Positions 36,204-45,319 of a DNA stretch of 64,000 nucleotides are shown piece after piece (positions within the stretch are counted from its first letter, which is position 1; every line of letters starts with the position of its first letter). The notes under the pieces are model-generated. The model did no database searches, was not told where the DNA came from, and saw only the letters and a list, made by a program, of their open reading frames with translations. A program made the position numbers and the translations under genes. Location of the stretch: the NCBI GenBank assembly GCA_047639675.1, contig JBLIOI010000009.1, positions 1-64,000 of the forward strand, written 5' to 3'. Origin of the DNA: JABACD01 sp047639675 (GTDB taxonomy: Bacteria; Planctomycetota; UBA1135; GCA-002686595).

Positions 36204-36611
36204 CTAGTCCTCCGCCGAGAGCGGCGCGGCACTGGGAGCTAAGAAGAAGCGCCCGATCTGCGCTTCAAAGGCATCACCATTTTCCCGTATGAAGGCGAAG
36301 GAGCCTTCCATCGTGCCCCATTCGGTCGGCATCGAGGATCCGCTGACATATTCGTAACTCTCGCCTGGTTGCAAGAGCGGCTGTTCGCCGACCACGCCTT
36401 CGCCTTGGACTCGGCGCTCACCATTGTCGGCGTCGATAATAATCCACTCGCGCGAGATGAGTTGGGCGGGTGCGCTGCCGTCGTTGGAAATTCGCACGCG
36501 ATAGGCGTAAGCGAAGCGACCTACATCGGGCGATGAGCGATCGGGTAGGTATTGAGCACCGACGCGAATGCGGATGCCTTCGGTGGTGACGTCGGAGTGA
36601 CCGTTCTGCAT
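36204..36611 (-). CDS. apaG: ApaG domain protein
   Basis: The 135-aa protein is ApaG-like throughout: VTTEGIRIRVGAQYLPDRSS, FAYAYRVRISNDG, LISREWIIIDADNGE, VVGEQPLLQPGESYEYVSG and MEGSFAF match the family's fibronectin-III-like fold. ApaG is a small cytoplasmic protein whose loss affects Co2+/Mg2+ levels and Ap4A in enterobacteria; its exact role is unknown. It ends 27 bases before the M28 gene in the same direction. Divergent from the tautomerase gene. Confidence 0.92.
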   Translation of the reverse strand: MQNGHSDVTTEGIRIRVGAQYLPDRSSPDVGRFAYAYRVRISNDGSAPAQLISREWIIIDADNGERRVQGEGVVGEQPLLQPGESYEYVSGSSMPTEWGTMEGSFAFIRENGDAFEAQIGRFFLAPSAAPLSAED

Positions 36612-36645
36612 GGGGGTGTTAGGATGCGTTTGCTAGGCTGGCGGA

Positions 36646-36831
36646 ATGCCGATAATTGATATTACGATGGTGGAGGGGCGAGGTGATGAGGTAAAGCGAG
36701 TCTTGATGCGCGAGATTACAGAACTCGTCGTCAAAAGGCTCGAAGTGCCATCAACCTCAGTGCGCGTCGTGGTACGCGAAGTACCTGCAAAGCATTGGTG
36801 CGTCGGTGGTGTGACGAAAGACCAAATGTAG
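36646..36831 (+). CDS. 4-oxalocrotonate tautomerase family protein
   Basis: Small enzyme of 61 aa. MPIIDITMVEGR provides the N-terminal proline that acts as catalytic base after Met removal; the rest matches the short tautomerase fold (EITELVVKRLEVPSTSVRVVVRE). Such enzymes form hexamers and tautomerise enol/keto acids. The natural substrate is not evident and no aromatic-catabolism genes are nearby. Its stop lies 5 bases from the end of the convergent M18 gene. Confidence 0.85.
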   Translation: MPIIDITMVEGRGDEVKRVLMREITELVVKRLEVPSTSVRVVVREVPAKHWCVGGVTKDQM

Positions 36832-36836
36832 CCAGG

Positions 36837-38129
36837 CTAGATCAAGATGTGAGCCAAGGCATCGACTAGGTAGCTCGGATCGTCCGTTCCACAAGTCTCA
36901 CGGATCGAGTGCATGCTGAGTTGCGGGTTGCCGACGTCGACGCAACGAATACCCAAGCGGCTGGCCGTGATGGGACCGATCGTCGAGCCGCAGCCCATGT
37001 CTGTACGCATCACCCACTTTTGCACGGGAACGTCTGCCGCTTCACAAGCGAGTTCGAAGGTCGCCTCGGTGGAACTCTCCGTAGCGTACCTCTGGTTCGC
37101 GTTGACCTTGATGACTGGACCGGCGTTGATCGCCAAATTGTGATCGGGGTCGTGGCGCTCCGGATAATTCGGGTGCGTTGCGTGGGCCATGTCGAGAGAA
37201 ACGCACAGGGACTTGGCGATCGCACGATGGTAATCGTCGCGCGTGCCTCCACGGGCGAAGACCGATCGTTCGAGCAAGTCCGCGAGCATCGGGCTGGTCG
37301 CGCCTGCTGCGGAACTGCTGCCCACCTCCTCGTGATCAAAGAGTGTCATCACGGGAATCTCTTGCAGCTCTTTTCCGCTCGATGTTGCGTTGATCAAGGC
37401 TTCCAATGAGCAGAAACTTGAACACAGGTTGTCGAGGCGTGGCGCGCTGACAAATTCCTTGTCGACGCCGAAAATTGATGACTCTTGGATATCGTGGCAC
37501 ATGGCTTCCCAACTCAGAATGGAGTCAGGTGCAACGTCAAGCTCCTCGGCAAGCCAATCGCGCAGCCCACGCTCGCCTTTGGTTCCCAGGCCCCAAATCG
37601 GTTGCATATGAGTTTGCTTGTTGAGCAAGAGCCCCGCGGTGTTGATCTCGCGGTCCAGGTGAATGGCGAGTTGCGGTACTTTTAAGACCGGGCGTGTGAT
37701 CAGAAATAAGCGCTCTTCGTGGCCGTCGCCTGAACGTAGCTGGACGCGGCCGCAGAGACCCAGATCTCGGTCGAGCCAAGAGTTGAGGAGCACGCCGCCA
37801 TAGACCTCGACACCTAGCTGGCGAAAACCGGCTTCTCCCGAGTCTGGCCGCGGCTTGACGCGCAGATTCGGGCTATCGGTGTGGGCTCCCAGAATGCGAA
37901 AGCCGGAAGTCGGGCTGTGATGCTCCGCAACGGCCCAAGCCATCAAACTGCCTCCACGCACAACAAAGTACTGTCCCGGCTTCGAGTCCCAAGCCTCGAC
38001 CTCCGCCAATCGCTGGTAGCCCTGGGCTTCCAGCTCGGAGGCCGTGGTCGCGCAGGCGTGATATGGCGAGGGAGATGCGTCGATGTAGGCCAGCATTTTG
38101 CGGGCGACGTTGGTATCGGCTGCTTTCAT
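36837..38129 (-). CDS. M18 family aspartyl aminopeptidase
   Basis: Cytoplasmic zinc aminopeptidase of 430 aa. SPSPYHA (15-21) is the family's N-terminal mark; GAHTDSPNLRVKP holds the first His-x-Asp zinc pair, MTLFDHEEVGSSSAAGA the catalytic Glu and ligand, and MRTDMGCGSTIGPITAS with LSMHSIRE the C-terminal signature. Length fits bacterial ApeB/aspartyl aminopeptidases. No signal peptide, unlike the M28 enzymes nearby. It probably trims acidic N-terminal residues from cytoplasmic peptides. Confidence 0.92.
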   Translation of the reverse strand: MKAADTNVARKMLAYIDASPSPYHACATTASELEAQGYQRLAEVEAWDSKPGQYFVVRGGSLMAWAVAEHHSPTSGFRILGAHTDSPNLRVKPRPDSGEAGFRQLGVEVYGGVLLNSWLDRDLGLCGRVQLRSGDGHEERLFLITRPVLKVPQLAIHLDREINTAGLLLNKQTHMQPIWGLGTKGERGLRDWLAEELDVAPDSILSWEAMCHDIQESSIFGVDKEFVSAPRLDNLCSSFCSLEALINATSSGKELQEIPVMTLFDHEEVGSSSAAGATSPMLADLLERSVFARGGTRDDYHRAIAKSLCVSLDMAHATHPNYPERHDPDHNLAINAGPVIKVNANQRYATESSTEATFELACEAADVPVQKWVMRTDMGCGSTIGPITASRLGIRCVDVGNPQLSMHSIRETCGTDDPSYLVDALAHILI

Positions 38130-38402
38130 GGCAGGGAATGTAAACGCAACCCAGGCCTCTCTCCAAGGCTCGCTGTTGATTCCGTGCGGCGCATGAGCAA
38201 ACTGTTGGAGACTGCCTGGGTTCAGTGTGGAATTCGACCGGGACTAATTATAGGTACGCGAACGAGAGAGGGGCTCCTCAGCTGGATCGCTGGCGTAAGG
38301 CGTGCTCTAGAAGCCAGATATAGCCTCATCTGGCGACCAGTTCCACACCGATGGCATGCCGTCTCAAACTGTTTGCTCCGCCAAGCCCCAAATCCGTGCA
38401 TT

Positions 38403-40901
38403 ATGACTCAATCTTCGAGATCGCTCATTGTCCTGTGCCTATCGCTCCTCGCGCTGGCCTGCCAATCCAGCGCTGTTTCTGACTCTCCTTCGGCGGTGGA
38501 GGAGTCAGGTGCAAGCCAGTCTTTCGAGGAGCACGTCGCCGGACTTGAGCATCAGGAAGGGCTCTTTGACCTTTGGCTCGATCGATCGGGCGGGCGCGTT
38601 TGGTTAGGGCTGGGGGGCGCAGAGAGCGCGCCGCTTGACGCTCCTGCAGGTTGGTTGGCGGAGTGCCTCTACGTCGAAGGATTGGCGACGGGGCTCGGTT
38701 CCAATGATGTGGGACTCGATCGCGGCCAGTTGGGCGAGACCCGCCTGGTCTTCTTTCGCCAGCTTGGCGAGCGCGTTTTTATCGAAGCGCCGAATCTTGC
38801 CTTCCGCGCGCGCAGTACCGATGCCAATGAACGGCGCGCGGCCCGTGAGTCCTTCGCCAGTTCCGTTTTGTGGTCGGGGGAGGTCACGGCGCGCTCAGCG
38901 AGCGGTAAGGTGCTCGTCGACATCACTTCATTTATCGTTCGCGACGCCCACGGCAGTGCGCGTTCTTTGCAAGTGGACGGAGGGTCTTGGCGCTTGGACT
39001 TGGAGCGTTCCTTTCTTGAGCCCGATAGCACTCTGGCTTTCGTTGACAACATCGAACTCGAAGCGCGCCTGACCTTTGCCGGAGAAAGTGCCGGTCGCGA
39101 GGTGCGTGAAGTAGCGCCGGATTCCTCGAGCGTGAGCCTCGTTCAGCACCATTCCTTCGTGCGACTTCCCGACGATCAATACGAGCCGCGCGCTTGGGAC
39201 CCGCGCAGCGGTAGCTTCTCGACGGGCTTCATCGATGTGGCAGCTGCGCCCGCCGAACCCAATCAAATTCGCTTCGCCGTGCGACATCGGATGCGAAAAG
39301 TGGATCCGAATCTTGCACTTTCCGAAGCCGTTGAACCGATTGTCTACTACGTAGATCGCGGCGCCCCTGAACCGATTCGTTCGGCCTTGATCGAAGGAGC
39401 GTCCTGGTGGAACCAGGCTTTTGAAGCTGCGGGTTACAAAGATGGCTTCCGCGTCGAACTCTTGCCTGAAGGTGTGCATCCCCTGGATGTGCGCTACAAC
39501 GTGATCGAATGGGTGCACCGTTCAAGTCGCGGCTGGTCCTACGGAACAGGCGTGAGCGATCCACGCACAGGCGAGATGATTAAGGGCCATGTGGTGCTGG
39601 GCTCCTTGCGCGTTCGCCAAGATCGAATGATCATCGAAGGCCTGATTGGGACGGAACTTTCGGGTAGCGGACAGGCGAACGATCCGGTCGAAGTCGCCCT
39701 GGCTCGCATTCGGCAATTGGCTGCACATGAAGTCGGCCATACACTAGGACTTGCACACAATTTTGCCGCGAGCACCTATGACGGTCGCGCCTCCGTGATG
39801 GATTATCCCGCGCCGCGTGTGCGCTTGGCGGGGGGGCAAGGCACTTTGGATATGTCAGATGCGTACACTCGTGAAATAGGATCTTGGGATCTCTTCACAG
39901 TTTCGCACTTGTACGCAGATTGTGCGGATGGCCTAGAGGAGAGCTCTTTCTTGGAAGGGCTACGCATCGCAGCCGAGTCTCAAGGCATGCTCTACCTCAG
40001 CGATGCGGATACGCGTCCGTCGGGTGCTTCCGACCCTCGCGCGAATTTGTGGGACAACGGCAGCGATCCCTTGGTTGAGCTAGAACACTTGCTCAAGGTG
40101 CGCCGTGTTGCCTTGCAAAACTTCGCTGTAGACCGCTTGGCGACCGGCGAGTCGACGGCCCTTTACGAGGAAGTCCTAATCCCCTTATTCCTGATGCATC
40201 GCTACCAGGTTGTTGCCGTTTCAAAGATGATCGGTGGACAGATGTACGAGCACTCATTGGTAGGGGATGGACGCGACACACCAACTGTTGTTTCCGCCGA
40301 ACGTCAACGTGCCGCCTTGCGTGGGCTCTTGACGACTCTCCAGCGAACGCACAACTTGCCCGATCCTATTGCCGATTTATTGGCACCGCGCACGATGGTC
40401 GCGGGCAGGCGGCGTGAACAATTCAGCGGGCGCACAGCACCGGCTTTTGATCGCAACGGCCTAGCGCAAGCCTCCCTGCGGCACACTGTGCGTGCGATGC
40501 TCGACCCGACTCGACTTGAACGGGTCCTGGAGCAACACGATTACGACCCAGCCCAACTCGGACTTGCGGAGCTCCTCGAAGCCTTGGTGCGCGACGGCTT
40601 CGAGGGGCAGGGAGCGGGTGCAGGGCAGAATTCCCCCCGGCGAAGTTCTGGAGCTCTCGCTGGGGTGGTCGCCGATGAGTTGTTGCTTCTTGCTAGCAAC
40701 CCGCGCGCCTCGCAGCGCGTGCGCGATGAGTCCGAAGCGGCTCTTGTCCTGGCGCACGGGCGGACTCCGGATGCCTGGCTTCGTAAGCGAATTGTGCGTT
40801 TCTTGGAGCGCGGCTTTGACTCAGAATTGAGGGACACTCCCCCGCATTCCATGCCCCCGGGCAGCCCAATTGGCTGCTCGCAAGCCACCAGTAGCCCGTA
40901 A
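38403..40901 (+). CDS. Zinc-dependent metalloprotease lipoprotein (DUF5117-like)
   Basis: Lipoprotein protease of 832 aa. MTQSSRSLIVLCLSLLALAC ends in a lipobox (LALAC), fixing ATG 38403 although the frame is open far upstream. The catalytic motif is HEVGHTLGLAHN (about 442-453), the metzincin-style HEXXHXXGXXH, inside the block QLAAHEVGHTLGLAHNF. N-terminal RSGGRVWLGLG-like and later YDGRASVMDYPAPRV segments agree with the large bacterial family annotated as zinc-dependent metalloproteases with DUF5117/DUF5118 regions. The envelope location is inferred from the lipobox. It is followed after 100 bases by the second M28 peptidase on the same strand. Confidence 0.88.
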   Translation: MTQSSRSLIVLCLSLLALACQSSAVSDSPSAVEESGASQSFEEHVAGLEHQEGLFDLWLDRSGGRVWLGLGGAESAPLDAPAGWLAECLYVEGLATGLGSNDVGLDRGQLGETRLVFFRQLGERVFIEAPNLAFRARSTDANERRAARESFASSVLWSGEVTARSASGKVLVDITSFIVRDAHGSARSLQVDGGSWRLDLERSFLEPDSTLAFVDNIELEARLTFAGESAGREVREVAPDSSSVSLVQHHSFVRLPDDQYEPRAWDPRSGSFSTGFIDVAAAPAEPNQIRFAVRHRMRKVDPNLALSEAVEPIVYYVDRGAPEPIRSALIEGASWWNQAFEAAGYKDGFRVELLPEGVHPLDVRYNVIEWVHRSSRGWSYGTGVSDPRTGEMIKGHVVLGSLRVRQDRMIIEGLIGTELSGSGQANDPVEVALARIRQLAAHEVGHTLGLAHNFAASTYDGRASVMDYPAPRVRLAGGQGTLDMSDAYTREIGSWDLFTVSHLYADCADGLEESSFLEGLRIAAESQGMLYLSDADTRPSGASDPRANLWDNGSDPLVELEHLLKVRRVALQNFAVDRLATGESTALYEEVLIPLFLMHRYQVVAVSKMIGGQMYEHSLVGDGRDTPTVVSAERQRAALRGLLTTLQRTHNLPDPIADLLAPRTMVAGRRREQFSGRTAPAFDRNGLAQASLRHTVRAMLDPTRLERVLEQHDYDPAQLGLAELLEALVRDGFEGQGAGAGQNSPRRSSGALAGVVADELLLLASNPRASQRVRDESEAALVLAHGRTPDAWLRKRIVRFLERGFDSELRDTPPHSMPPGSPIGCSQATSSP

Positions 40902-41001
40902 CAGCCAGGTTTGAATCTCAGGCGACCGGAGACAGGCGGACCTCGTCGACCTACAGTACTGCCGCGCATGACCCCCCTGCGAACCTCGACCACGCGATTT
41001 G

Positions 41002-42462
41002 ATGAGACGATTCTTTACTACCCTTGGCCTGTCCCTGCTCCCGTTTGTGTTCTGTGGTTTGGCCACAGCCTCGGGTGACGAGACTGCCGCTCCGCTGACC
41101 CGCGCCCTGGATTCGGTCACTGCCGATCACCTGCGCGCTGACCTATTCTTCATCGCGTCGGATGAGATGCGAGGGCGGGACACTCCGTCGCCGGAACAAC
41201 GCATCGCAGCTCGCTACATCGCCGCGCGCCTCGAGCGCTTGGGCTTGAAGCCGGGCGCACAGGACGGTTGGTTCTGGGAGTATTCATTGCCGACTGTTGC
41301 GATGGATGGAACCCAGACGCATATGACAGCTAAGGTTGCTGATACCAGCACGGAGCTGAGGTTGGGTGTCGACTACGCCTTTAACAGCCTTGGCCACAAG
41401 AACATTGAGGTCACGGGAAAGAGTCTGGTCTTCGCCGGGACCTGCAACGAGGAGGACCTGGAGAAGTGCGACCTTGAGGATCGTTGGGTCGTCGTCGAAA
41501 GCTCGGACCTAAGCACCTTCAAGGTTTCCTCGAACGTGCGCAAGGCGAAAGGGCTCGGGATCATCATGATTCCCGGGGCGACACTCGACGATGAAGCCAT
41601 GCAGGAAAAGGTCGCCAGTTACGCAGCTGCAGCTCTCCTGGGGAAACTGGGTACTAGTCGTGGTAACGGGAAAGCACGGCCGTTTGTCCATATGACCAAC
41701 TCGGGCATCAACAAGCTCTACACGCTCGCTGGTATGAGTTCTCCCAAGCTCGGCGATGTGATCAACGTGGAACTCACGGAGTCCCGCAAGGTCATCGAAG
41801 ATTCCCAAGCTGGGCTCGAAAACGTGGTCGGGATCTGGCCTGGCAACGATCCCAAGCTAAAGAACGAGTTGATCATTATCTCTGCCCACTACGATCACGT
41901 GGGAACGAATTCAGATGGCATCCACAACGGCGCGGATGACAACGGCAGCGGCACGGTAGGCTTGATGTCAATCGCTGAAGCCCTGGTCAACTACGGCCCA
42001 ATGCGCCGGTCAGTCATGGTGATGTGGGTCTCCGGCGAGGAGAAGGGCCTGCTTGGATCAGCGGCTTGGACCAAGGATCCCTACTTGCCCGATGGCTTGA
42101 CCCCGGTGGTCAACATCAACATCGACATGATCGGTCGTAACGATCCGAACTCACTCTTGATCACGCCGACCAAAGACCATGAGGCCTACAACGGACTGAC
42201 GCGCTTGGCTGAAGCCAACTGCAAGGAAGAGGGTTTCGACAACCTCGGTAGCGCCGACGCCTACTGGAGTCGCTCGGACCACGCGAACTTCTCGCGCAAC
42301 CTGAAGATCCCGGTCGCCTTCCTTTTCGCGGATGTGCACGAGGACTATCACAAGGTCACGGACACGCCGGACAAGATCAATTACGACAAGATCCGGCGCG
42401 CCGCGCGCCTCGTCGTGCGCATGATCGATGGCCTCCAATCAGACTCTTTGAGTCTGGAATAG
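41002..42462 (+). CDS. Secreted M28 family zinc peptidase (copy 2)
   Basis: Paralogue of the gene at 34728-36176, 486 aa, with signal peptide MRRFFTTLGLSLLPFVFCGLATAS-type start. Zinc ligands appear in order: SAHYDHVGTN, GADDNGSGT, SGEEKGLLGS, NIDMIGRND and EDYHKVTDT. The block EMRGRDTPSPEQ near residue 53 is shared with copy 1. ATG 41002 is preferred over the adjacent TTG 40999. A weak terminator follows. Probably cleaves N-terminal residues from exported or scavenged peptides. Confidence 0.9.
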   Translation: MRRFFTTLGLSLLPFVFCGLATASGDETAAPLTRALDSVTADHLRADLFFIASDEMRGRDTPSPEQRIAARYIAARLERLGLKPGAQDGWFWEYSLPTVAMDGTQTHMTAKVADTSTELRLGVDYAFNSLGHKNIEVTGKSLVFAGTCNEEDLEKCDLEDRWVVVESSDLSTFKVSSNVRKAKGLGIIMIPGATLDDEAMQEKVASYAAAALLGKLGTSRGNGKARPFVHMTNSGINKLYTLAGMSSPKLGDVINVELTESRKVIEDSQAGLENVVGIWPGNDPKLKNELIIISAHYDHVGTNSDGIHNGADDNGSGTVGLMSIAEALVNYGPMRRSVMVMWVSGEEKGLLGSAAWTKDPYLPDGLTPVVNINIDMIGRNDPNSLLITPTKDHEAYNGLTRLAEANCKEEGFDNLGSADAYWSRSDHANFSRNLKIPVAFLFADVHEDYHKVTDTPDKINYDKIRRAARLVVRMIDGLQSDSLSLE

Positions 42463-42480
42463 ACGTCTAGGCTTGAAAGA

Positions 42481-42501
42481 ACCCGCTTTCGGGTCTATTT
42501 T
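42481..42501 (+). terminator. Candidate intrinsic terminator after M28 copy 2
   Basis: ACCCG-CTTT-CGGGT (42481-42494) forms a 5-bp stem with a 4-base loop followed by CTATTTT. The stem is short but GC-rich, and the T-run is in the right place 19 bases past the stop codon. Confidence 0.5.
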
Positions 42502-42591
42502 CGCATAGCCGAACGGCACTTGATTGCCTAGGCTTCGTGCCCGTATCCGTTGGCCTGATGGCCAAGCCCCTCCAGAGGAGAATCGAAAGAG

Positions 42592-42930
42592 ATGACTCAC
42601 GTCGTTGCCGAACCCTGCGTCAAGTGTAAGTACACCGATTGTGTCGATGTTTGTCCCGTAGACTGCTTTCGCGAAGGCGAGAACTTCCTGGTGATCGATC
42701 CCGACGAGTGCATCGATTGCGGCGCCTGTGTTCCCGAGTGCCCGACAGAAGCGATCTTTGCGGAAGAAGACCTCCCCGAGAAGTGGGAGAGCTACACCGA
42801 CTTCAACACAAAGATGTCCGAAGACTGGCCGGAGATCACCGAGCAGAAGGATGCTCTGGAAGACGCGGACGAATGGAAGGAAGTTGAGGACAAGAAAGAA
42901 CACCTCAACGAGAAGGCCTTCGAAGGTTAG
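42592..42930 (+). CDS. fdxA: Seven-iron ferredoxin (FdxA type)
   Basis: The 112-aa cytoplasmic electron carrier has PCVKCKYTDCVDVCPVDCF (8-26) and DECIDCGACVPECPTEAI (about 38-55), the Cys pattern of FdxA ferredoxins with one [3Fe-4S] and one [4Fe-4S] cluster. The long acidic C-terminal tail (from about residue 56) is also typical. AGAGGAG stands about 12 bases before the ATG. The gene has its own terminator-like hairpin downstream. The redox partner is unknown. Confidence 0.93.
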   Translation: MTHVVAEPCVKCKYTDCVDVCPVDCFREGENFLVIDPDECIDCGACVPECPTEAIFAEEDLPEKWESYTDFNTKMSEDWPEITEQKDALEDADEWKEVEDKKEHLNEKAFEG

Positions 42931-42975
42931 ATCTCAACTAAACTTCGATCAGATCAGCGCCTGTCGCCTCGGCTT

Positions 42976-43002
42976 GCCCGAAGCTACGGGCGCTTTTATT
43001 TT
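42976..43002 (+). terminator. Intrinsic terminator of fdxA
   Basis: GCCCG-AAGCTA-CGGGC (42976-42991) followed by GCTTTTATTTT. It overlaps the last codons of the convergent RNA methyltransferase gene. An alternative larger fold with GCGCC/GGCGC and GCTT/AAGC is also possible. Confidence 0.6.
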
Positions 43003-43817
43003 ACTAGCAAGGCGTAGAGGCAAACGGCCGCCGCTGCATTGATCGAGAGTGAGTCAACGCCCTTCGCCATGGGGATCGTGATGCAGGCGTCGAGGCCTTC
43101 GACCAAGGCCTCGGACAATCCAAAGGCTTCGCTTCCCAAGAAGAGGGCGATGGCTTGGTCATTGATTTCTAACTTCCCCAGCGGAACACCACCTTGCGAG
43201 ACGGCGCCGACGCTTAGGACGTCTTGCCTGCTCAGCTCACCGAGCAGGGCTTCGGGGCTTTCAAAGTGCAGGATGGGAAGCCGGAATAGGCTACCCATGG
43301 AAGTTCGCACCGCTTTGGGATGATAGGGGTCTGTCTTTCCGACTGCGACAAAGGCCTGCGATCCGGAGACCAGGGCTGTGCGCACGAGAGCGCCAACATT
43401 GCCGGGGTCTTCTGCATCGACGACGCAGACAATGCCAGGGCGAAAAGTCGAGCTATCGCGTGCTAGGCAGTCAGCGAGCGGGAGCGCTTCGGAGCGACGC
43501 ACAAGGGCAAGAATGTCGCCATAGGTGCGTCCCCCGGTCAGCTCCTGAATCGTTGCGTCCGGGAGGATTAGAACTTCTAGGTCGGGGCTCTTTTGCAGGG
43601 CTGCGAGCAGCTCGCTTTCCCGTTCACTTGTCTTATTTGCGTAGCTCGTGCTCATTAGGACAGAGGCCAGGGGGGCCTGCGCGCGAACGGCGCGCTCCAA
43701 GAGCCGCGTGCCTTCAATCGCAAAATAGCCGAGCTCCTCCCGCCCGCCCGCGCTGAAACAGCGCCGCATCTCTGCCACGCGGCGGGCGATCCGCACTTGG
43801 CTATTTGCGCCGCTCAA
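42996..43817 (-). CDS. SpoU/TrmH family RNA 2'-O-methyltransferase
   Basis: SAM-dependent RNA methyltransferase of 273 aa with the SPOUT knot. An N-terminal substrate-binding domain (YFAIEGTRLLERAV) precedes the catalytic domain with motif 1 DAEDPGNVGALVRTAL, motif 2 LFLGSEAFGLSE and motif 3 ITIPMAKGVDSLSINAAAAV. The arrangement is that of RlmB/TsnR-like enzymes acting on 23S rRNA, but the target nucleotide is unclear. No ATG lies at the beginning; TTG 43817 overlaps the stop of the upstream small gene (TTGA), which supports it. Confidence 0.85.
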   Translation of the reverse strand: MSGANSQVRIARRVAEMRRCFSAGGREELGYFAIEGTRLLERAVRAQAPLASVLMSTSYANKTSERESELLAALQKSPDLEVLILPDATIQELTGGRTYGDILALVRRSEALPLADCLARDSSTFRPGIVCVVDAEDPGNVGALVRTALVSGSQAFVAVGKTDPYHPKAVRTSMGSLFRLPILHFESPEALLGELSRQDVLSVGAVSQGGVPLGKLEINDQAIALFLGSEAFGLSEALVEGLDACITIPMAKGVDSLSINAAAAVCLYALLVK

Positions 43818-44017
43818 AGCTTCGTTCGCCGCGTCCCAGGCTTCTTCTGCACACGCGCTTCGTACGCGCGGCAGTCCTCCCCGGAACTCTCCTTGACGTC
43901 GAGGTAGGGCATGCGCGACGACTTAAATTCGAAGGCCTGGCAGCCATGGGGGTGCCGGGATTCGTACGTGATGTAGTGCTTGAGGCAGGTTGCACAATCG
44001 GGTTGGGGGCTTTCCAC
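43814..44017 (-). CDS. Small conserved Cys-containing protein
   Basis: A 67-aa protein beginning (GTG start) MESPQPDCATCLKHYITYE and continuing HPHGCQAFEFKSSRMPYL then SSGEDC. The arrangement CxxC...HY.T......GC.AF.FKS...P......SSG..C is shared by small uncharacterised bacterial proteins and suggests a metal or iron-sulfur site made of four cysteines. It overlaps the methyltransferase start by TTGA, implying coupled translation. The start codon is not certain because no Shine-Dalgarno is seen. Confidence 0.6.
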   Translation of the reverse strand: MESPQPDCATCLKHYITYESRHPHGCQAFEFKSSRMPYLDVKESSGEDCRAYEARVQKKPGTRRTKL

Positions 44018-44096
44018 GCGACAAGCTTCGTGAACTCACGGGCTGCGATCAAGGTCGAGCATCGACGCGCAGGCTCGAATGGGTGAGAATGTACCC

Positions 44097-44507
44097 ATGG
44101 CCAAGAAGCGCGAACAAATCGACCTCGACCTGTCGGGGGGCAATCTGACCCACAATCCCTTCGCGGCGCTCGGCGGCGGGAAGAAACTGCCCGAGCCCGC
44201 GAAGACCGTGGCGCGCAAAGCCGTGCAAAAGGGGGCTCCTGCTAGCGCTTCTAAACTGCCGGCTAGCTCTTCTAAACTCGTGGTGCGCTTCGAAGCAAAG
44301 GGTCATGGTGGCAAGGTTGTGACTCGCATCAGCGGGCTAGACAAGAGTCCGGATGAGCTTGAAGTGCTCGCAAAGCTCTTGCGCAAAGCGATGGGCGCTG
44401 GAGCCCGGGCAATCGATGGTGATGTGCTGGTGCAAGGCAAACTGGTCGAGCGAGTCACAAAATGGCTGCAGTCGAAGGGTTACGGCCATGCCGTGCGTGG
44501 CAACTAG
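44097..44507 (+). CDS. SUI1/YciH-like translation initiation factor
   Basis: The 136-aa protein carries a C-terminal SUI1 (eIF1-like) domain at about residues 60-136: KLVVRFEAKGHGGKVVTRIS, then LLRKAMGAGA, DGDVLVQGKLVERVTKWL and KGYGHAVRGN. YciH/SUI1 proteins bind the small ribosomal subunit and influence start-site choice. The first 55 residues are a basic, flexible extension (MAKKREQIDLDLSGG). ATG 44097 is favoured over in-frame ATG 44079. The next gene starts 3 bases after its stop. Confidence 0.88.
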   Translation: MAKKREQIDLDLSGGNLTHNPFAALGGGKKLPEPAKTVARKAVQKGAPASASKLPASSSKLVVRFEAKGHGGKVVTRISGLDKSPDELEVLAKLLRKAMGAGARAIDGDVLVQGKLVERVTKWLQSKGYGHAVRGN

Positions 44508-44509
44508 GC

Positions 44510-45319
44510 GTGCCTAACTCTAGTTTACAAGCCCCGCCGATTGGCAGCATCGAAGCTTGGGCATGGGATGTGATTCACGACGAGGATTTGGAACGCAAAC
44601 TGAATCCGCCGAAGGTCCCGTCGCGATTCGCTGCGAGCTTCAGCGCTTGCAGGCCAACGCAACCCTCACGCCCCTCGCCGCTTCGAGTGGAGCCGCGCTC
44701 GCAAAAAACTCCACGCCCCGGTGCTTTGGTACGTGTCGAGCCGCGCGCCAAAATTTTGCATGTCTTCATGCATCACGAATTGCAAGCAGCCGAAATCTTC
44801 TGCTGGGCCTTGTTGGCCTTTCCCGATGCGCCCGAGTCCTTTCGCCGCGGGCTGCTCAAGATCGCACTCGACGAATTACGTCACGCGCGTTCTTACCGCG
44901 CACAAGTCAACCGCTTGGGATTCAAGCTGGGCGACTTTCCCGTCCGTGATTGGTTTTGGCAGTGCTTCGCCGCTTGCAATACACCGCTCGAATTTGTGGC
45001 CATGATGGGCGTCGGCTTTGAAGGCGGCAACCTCGATCACTGCGCGCTTTGGACACAACGTTTCCGTGATGTCGGAGACGAAGAAGGAGCGCTTTGTCAG
45101 GAAGTGATTGAGCGCGACGAGATCGAGCATGTCGCTTTTGCAGTGAGTTGGTTTCGCCGCTTTCACGGCTCCTTTGACTTTGAGAGTTGGCGCCACGAAT
45201 TGCGCGGAACGGTTACGCCGACAGTGATGCGCGGGAAGCCTATGAATCCGGAAGCGCGCAAGGTGGCGGGGTTTGATGAAGAGTTCATGAGAGAGCTGAC
45301 AGCATGGGACCGCAAGTAG
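44510..45319 (+). CDS. DUF455 ferritin-like protein
   Basis: A 269-aa protein of the DUF455 family. The helical core has carboxylate and histidine residues placed like a diiron ferritin-like fold: HHELQAAEIFCW, LDELRHARSY and ERDEIEHVAFAVSW. The family is known as a companion of tRNA-modification enzymes in some bacteria, but its own function is undetermined. GTG 44510, directly after the SUI1 stop, is the preferred start; the frame upstream overlaps SUI1 and lacks similarity. Its 3' end overlaps the next gene by 16 bases. Confidence 0.8.
   Translation: MPNSSLQAPPIGSIEAWAWDVIHDEDLERKLNPPKVPSRFAASFSACRPTQPSRPSPLRVEPRSQKTPRPGALVRVEPRAKILHVFMHHELQAAEIFCWALLAFPDAPESFRRGLLKIALDELRHARSYRAQVNRLGFKLGDFPVRDWFWQCFAACNTPLEFVAMMGVGFEGGNLDHCALWTQRFRDVGDEEGALCQEVIERDEIEHVAFAVSWFRRFHGSFDFESWRHELRGTVTPTVMRGKPMNPEARKVAGFDEEFMRELTAWDRK

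Noticed and set aside
37881..38402. Upstream extension of the zinc metalloprotease frame
   Set aside because: It lies over the divergent M18 gene and precedes a clear lipoprotein signal peptide starting at 38403.
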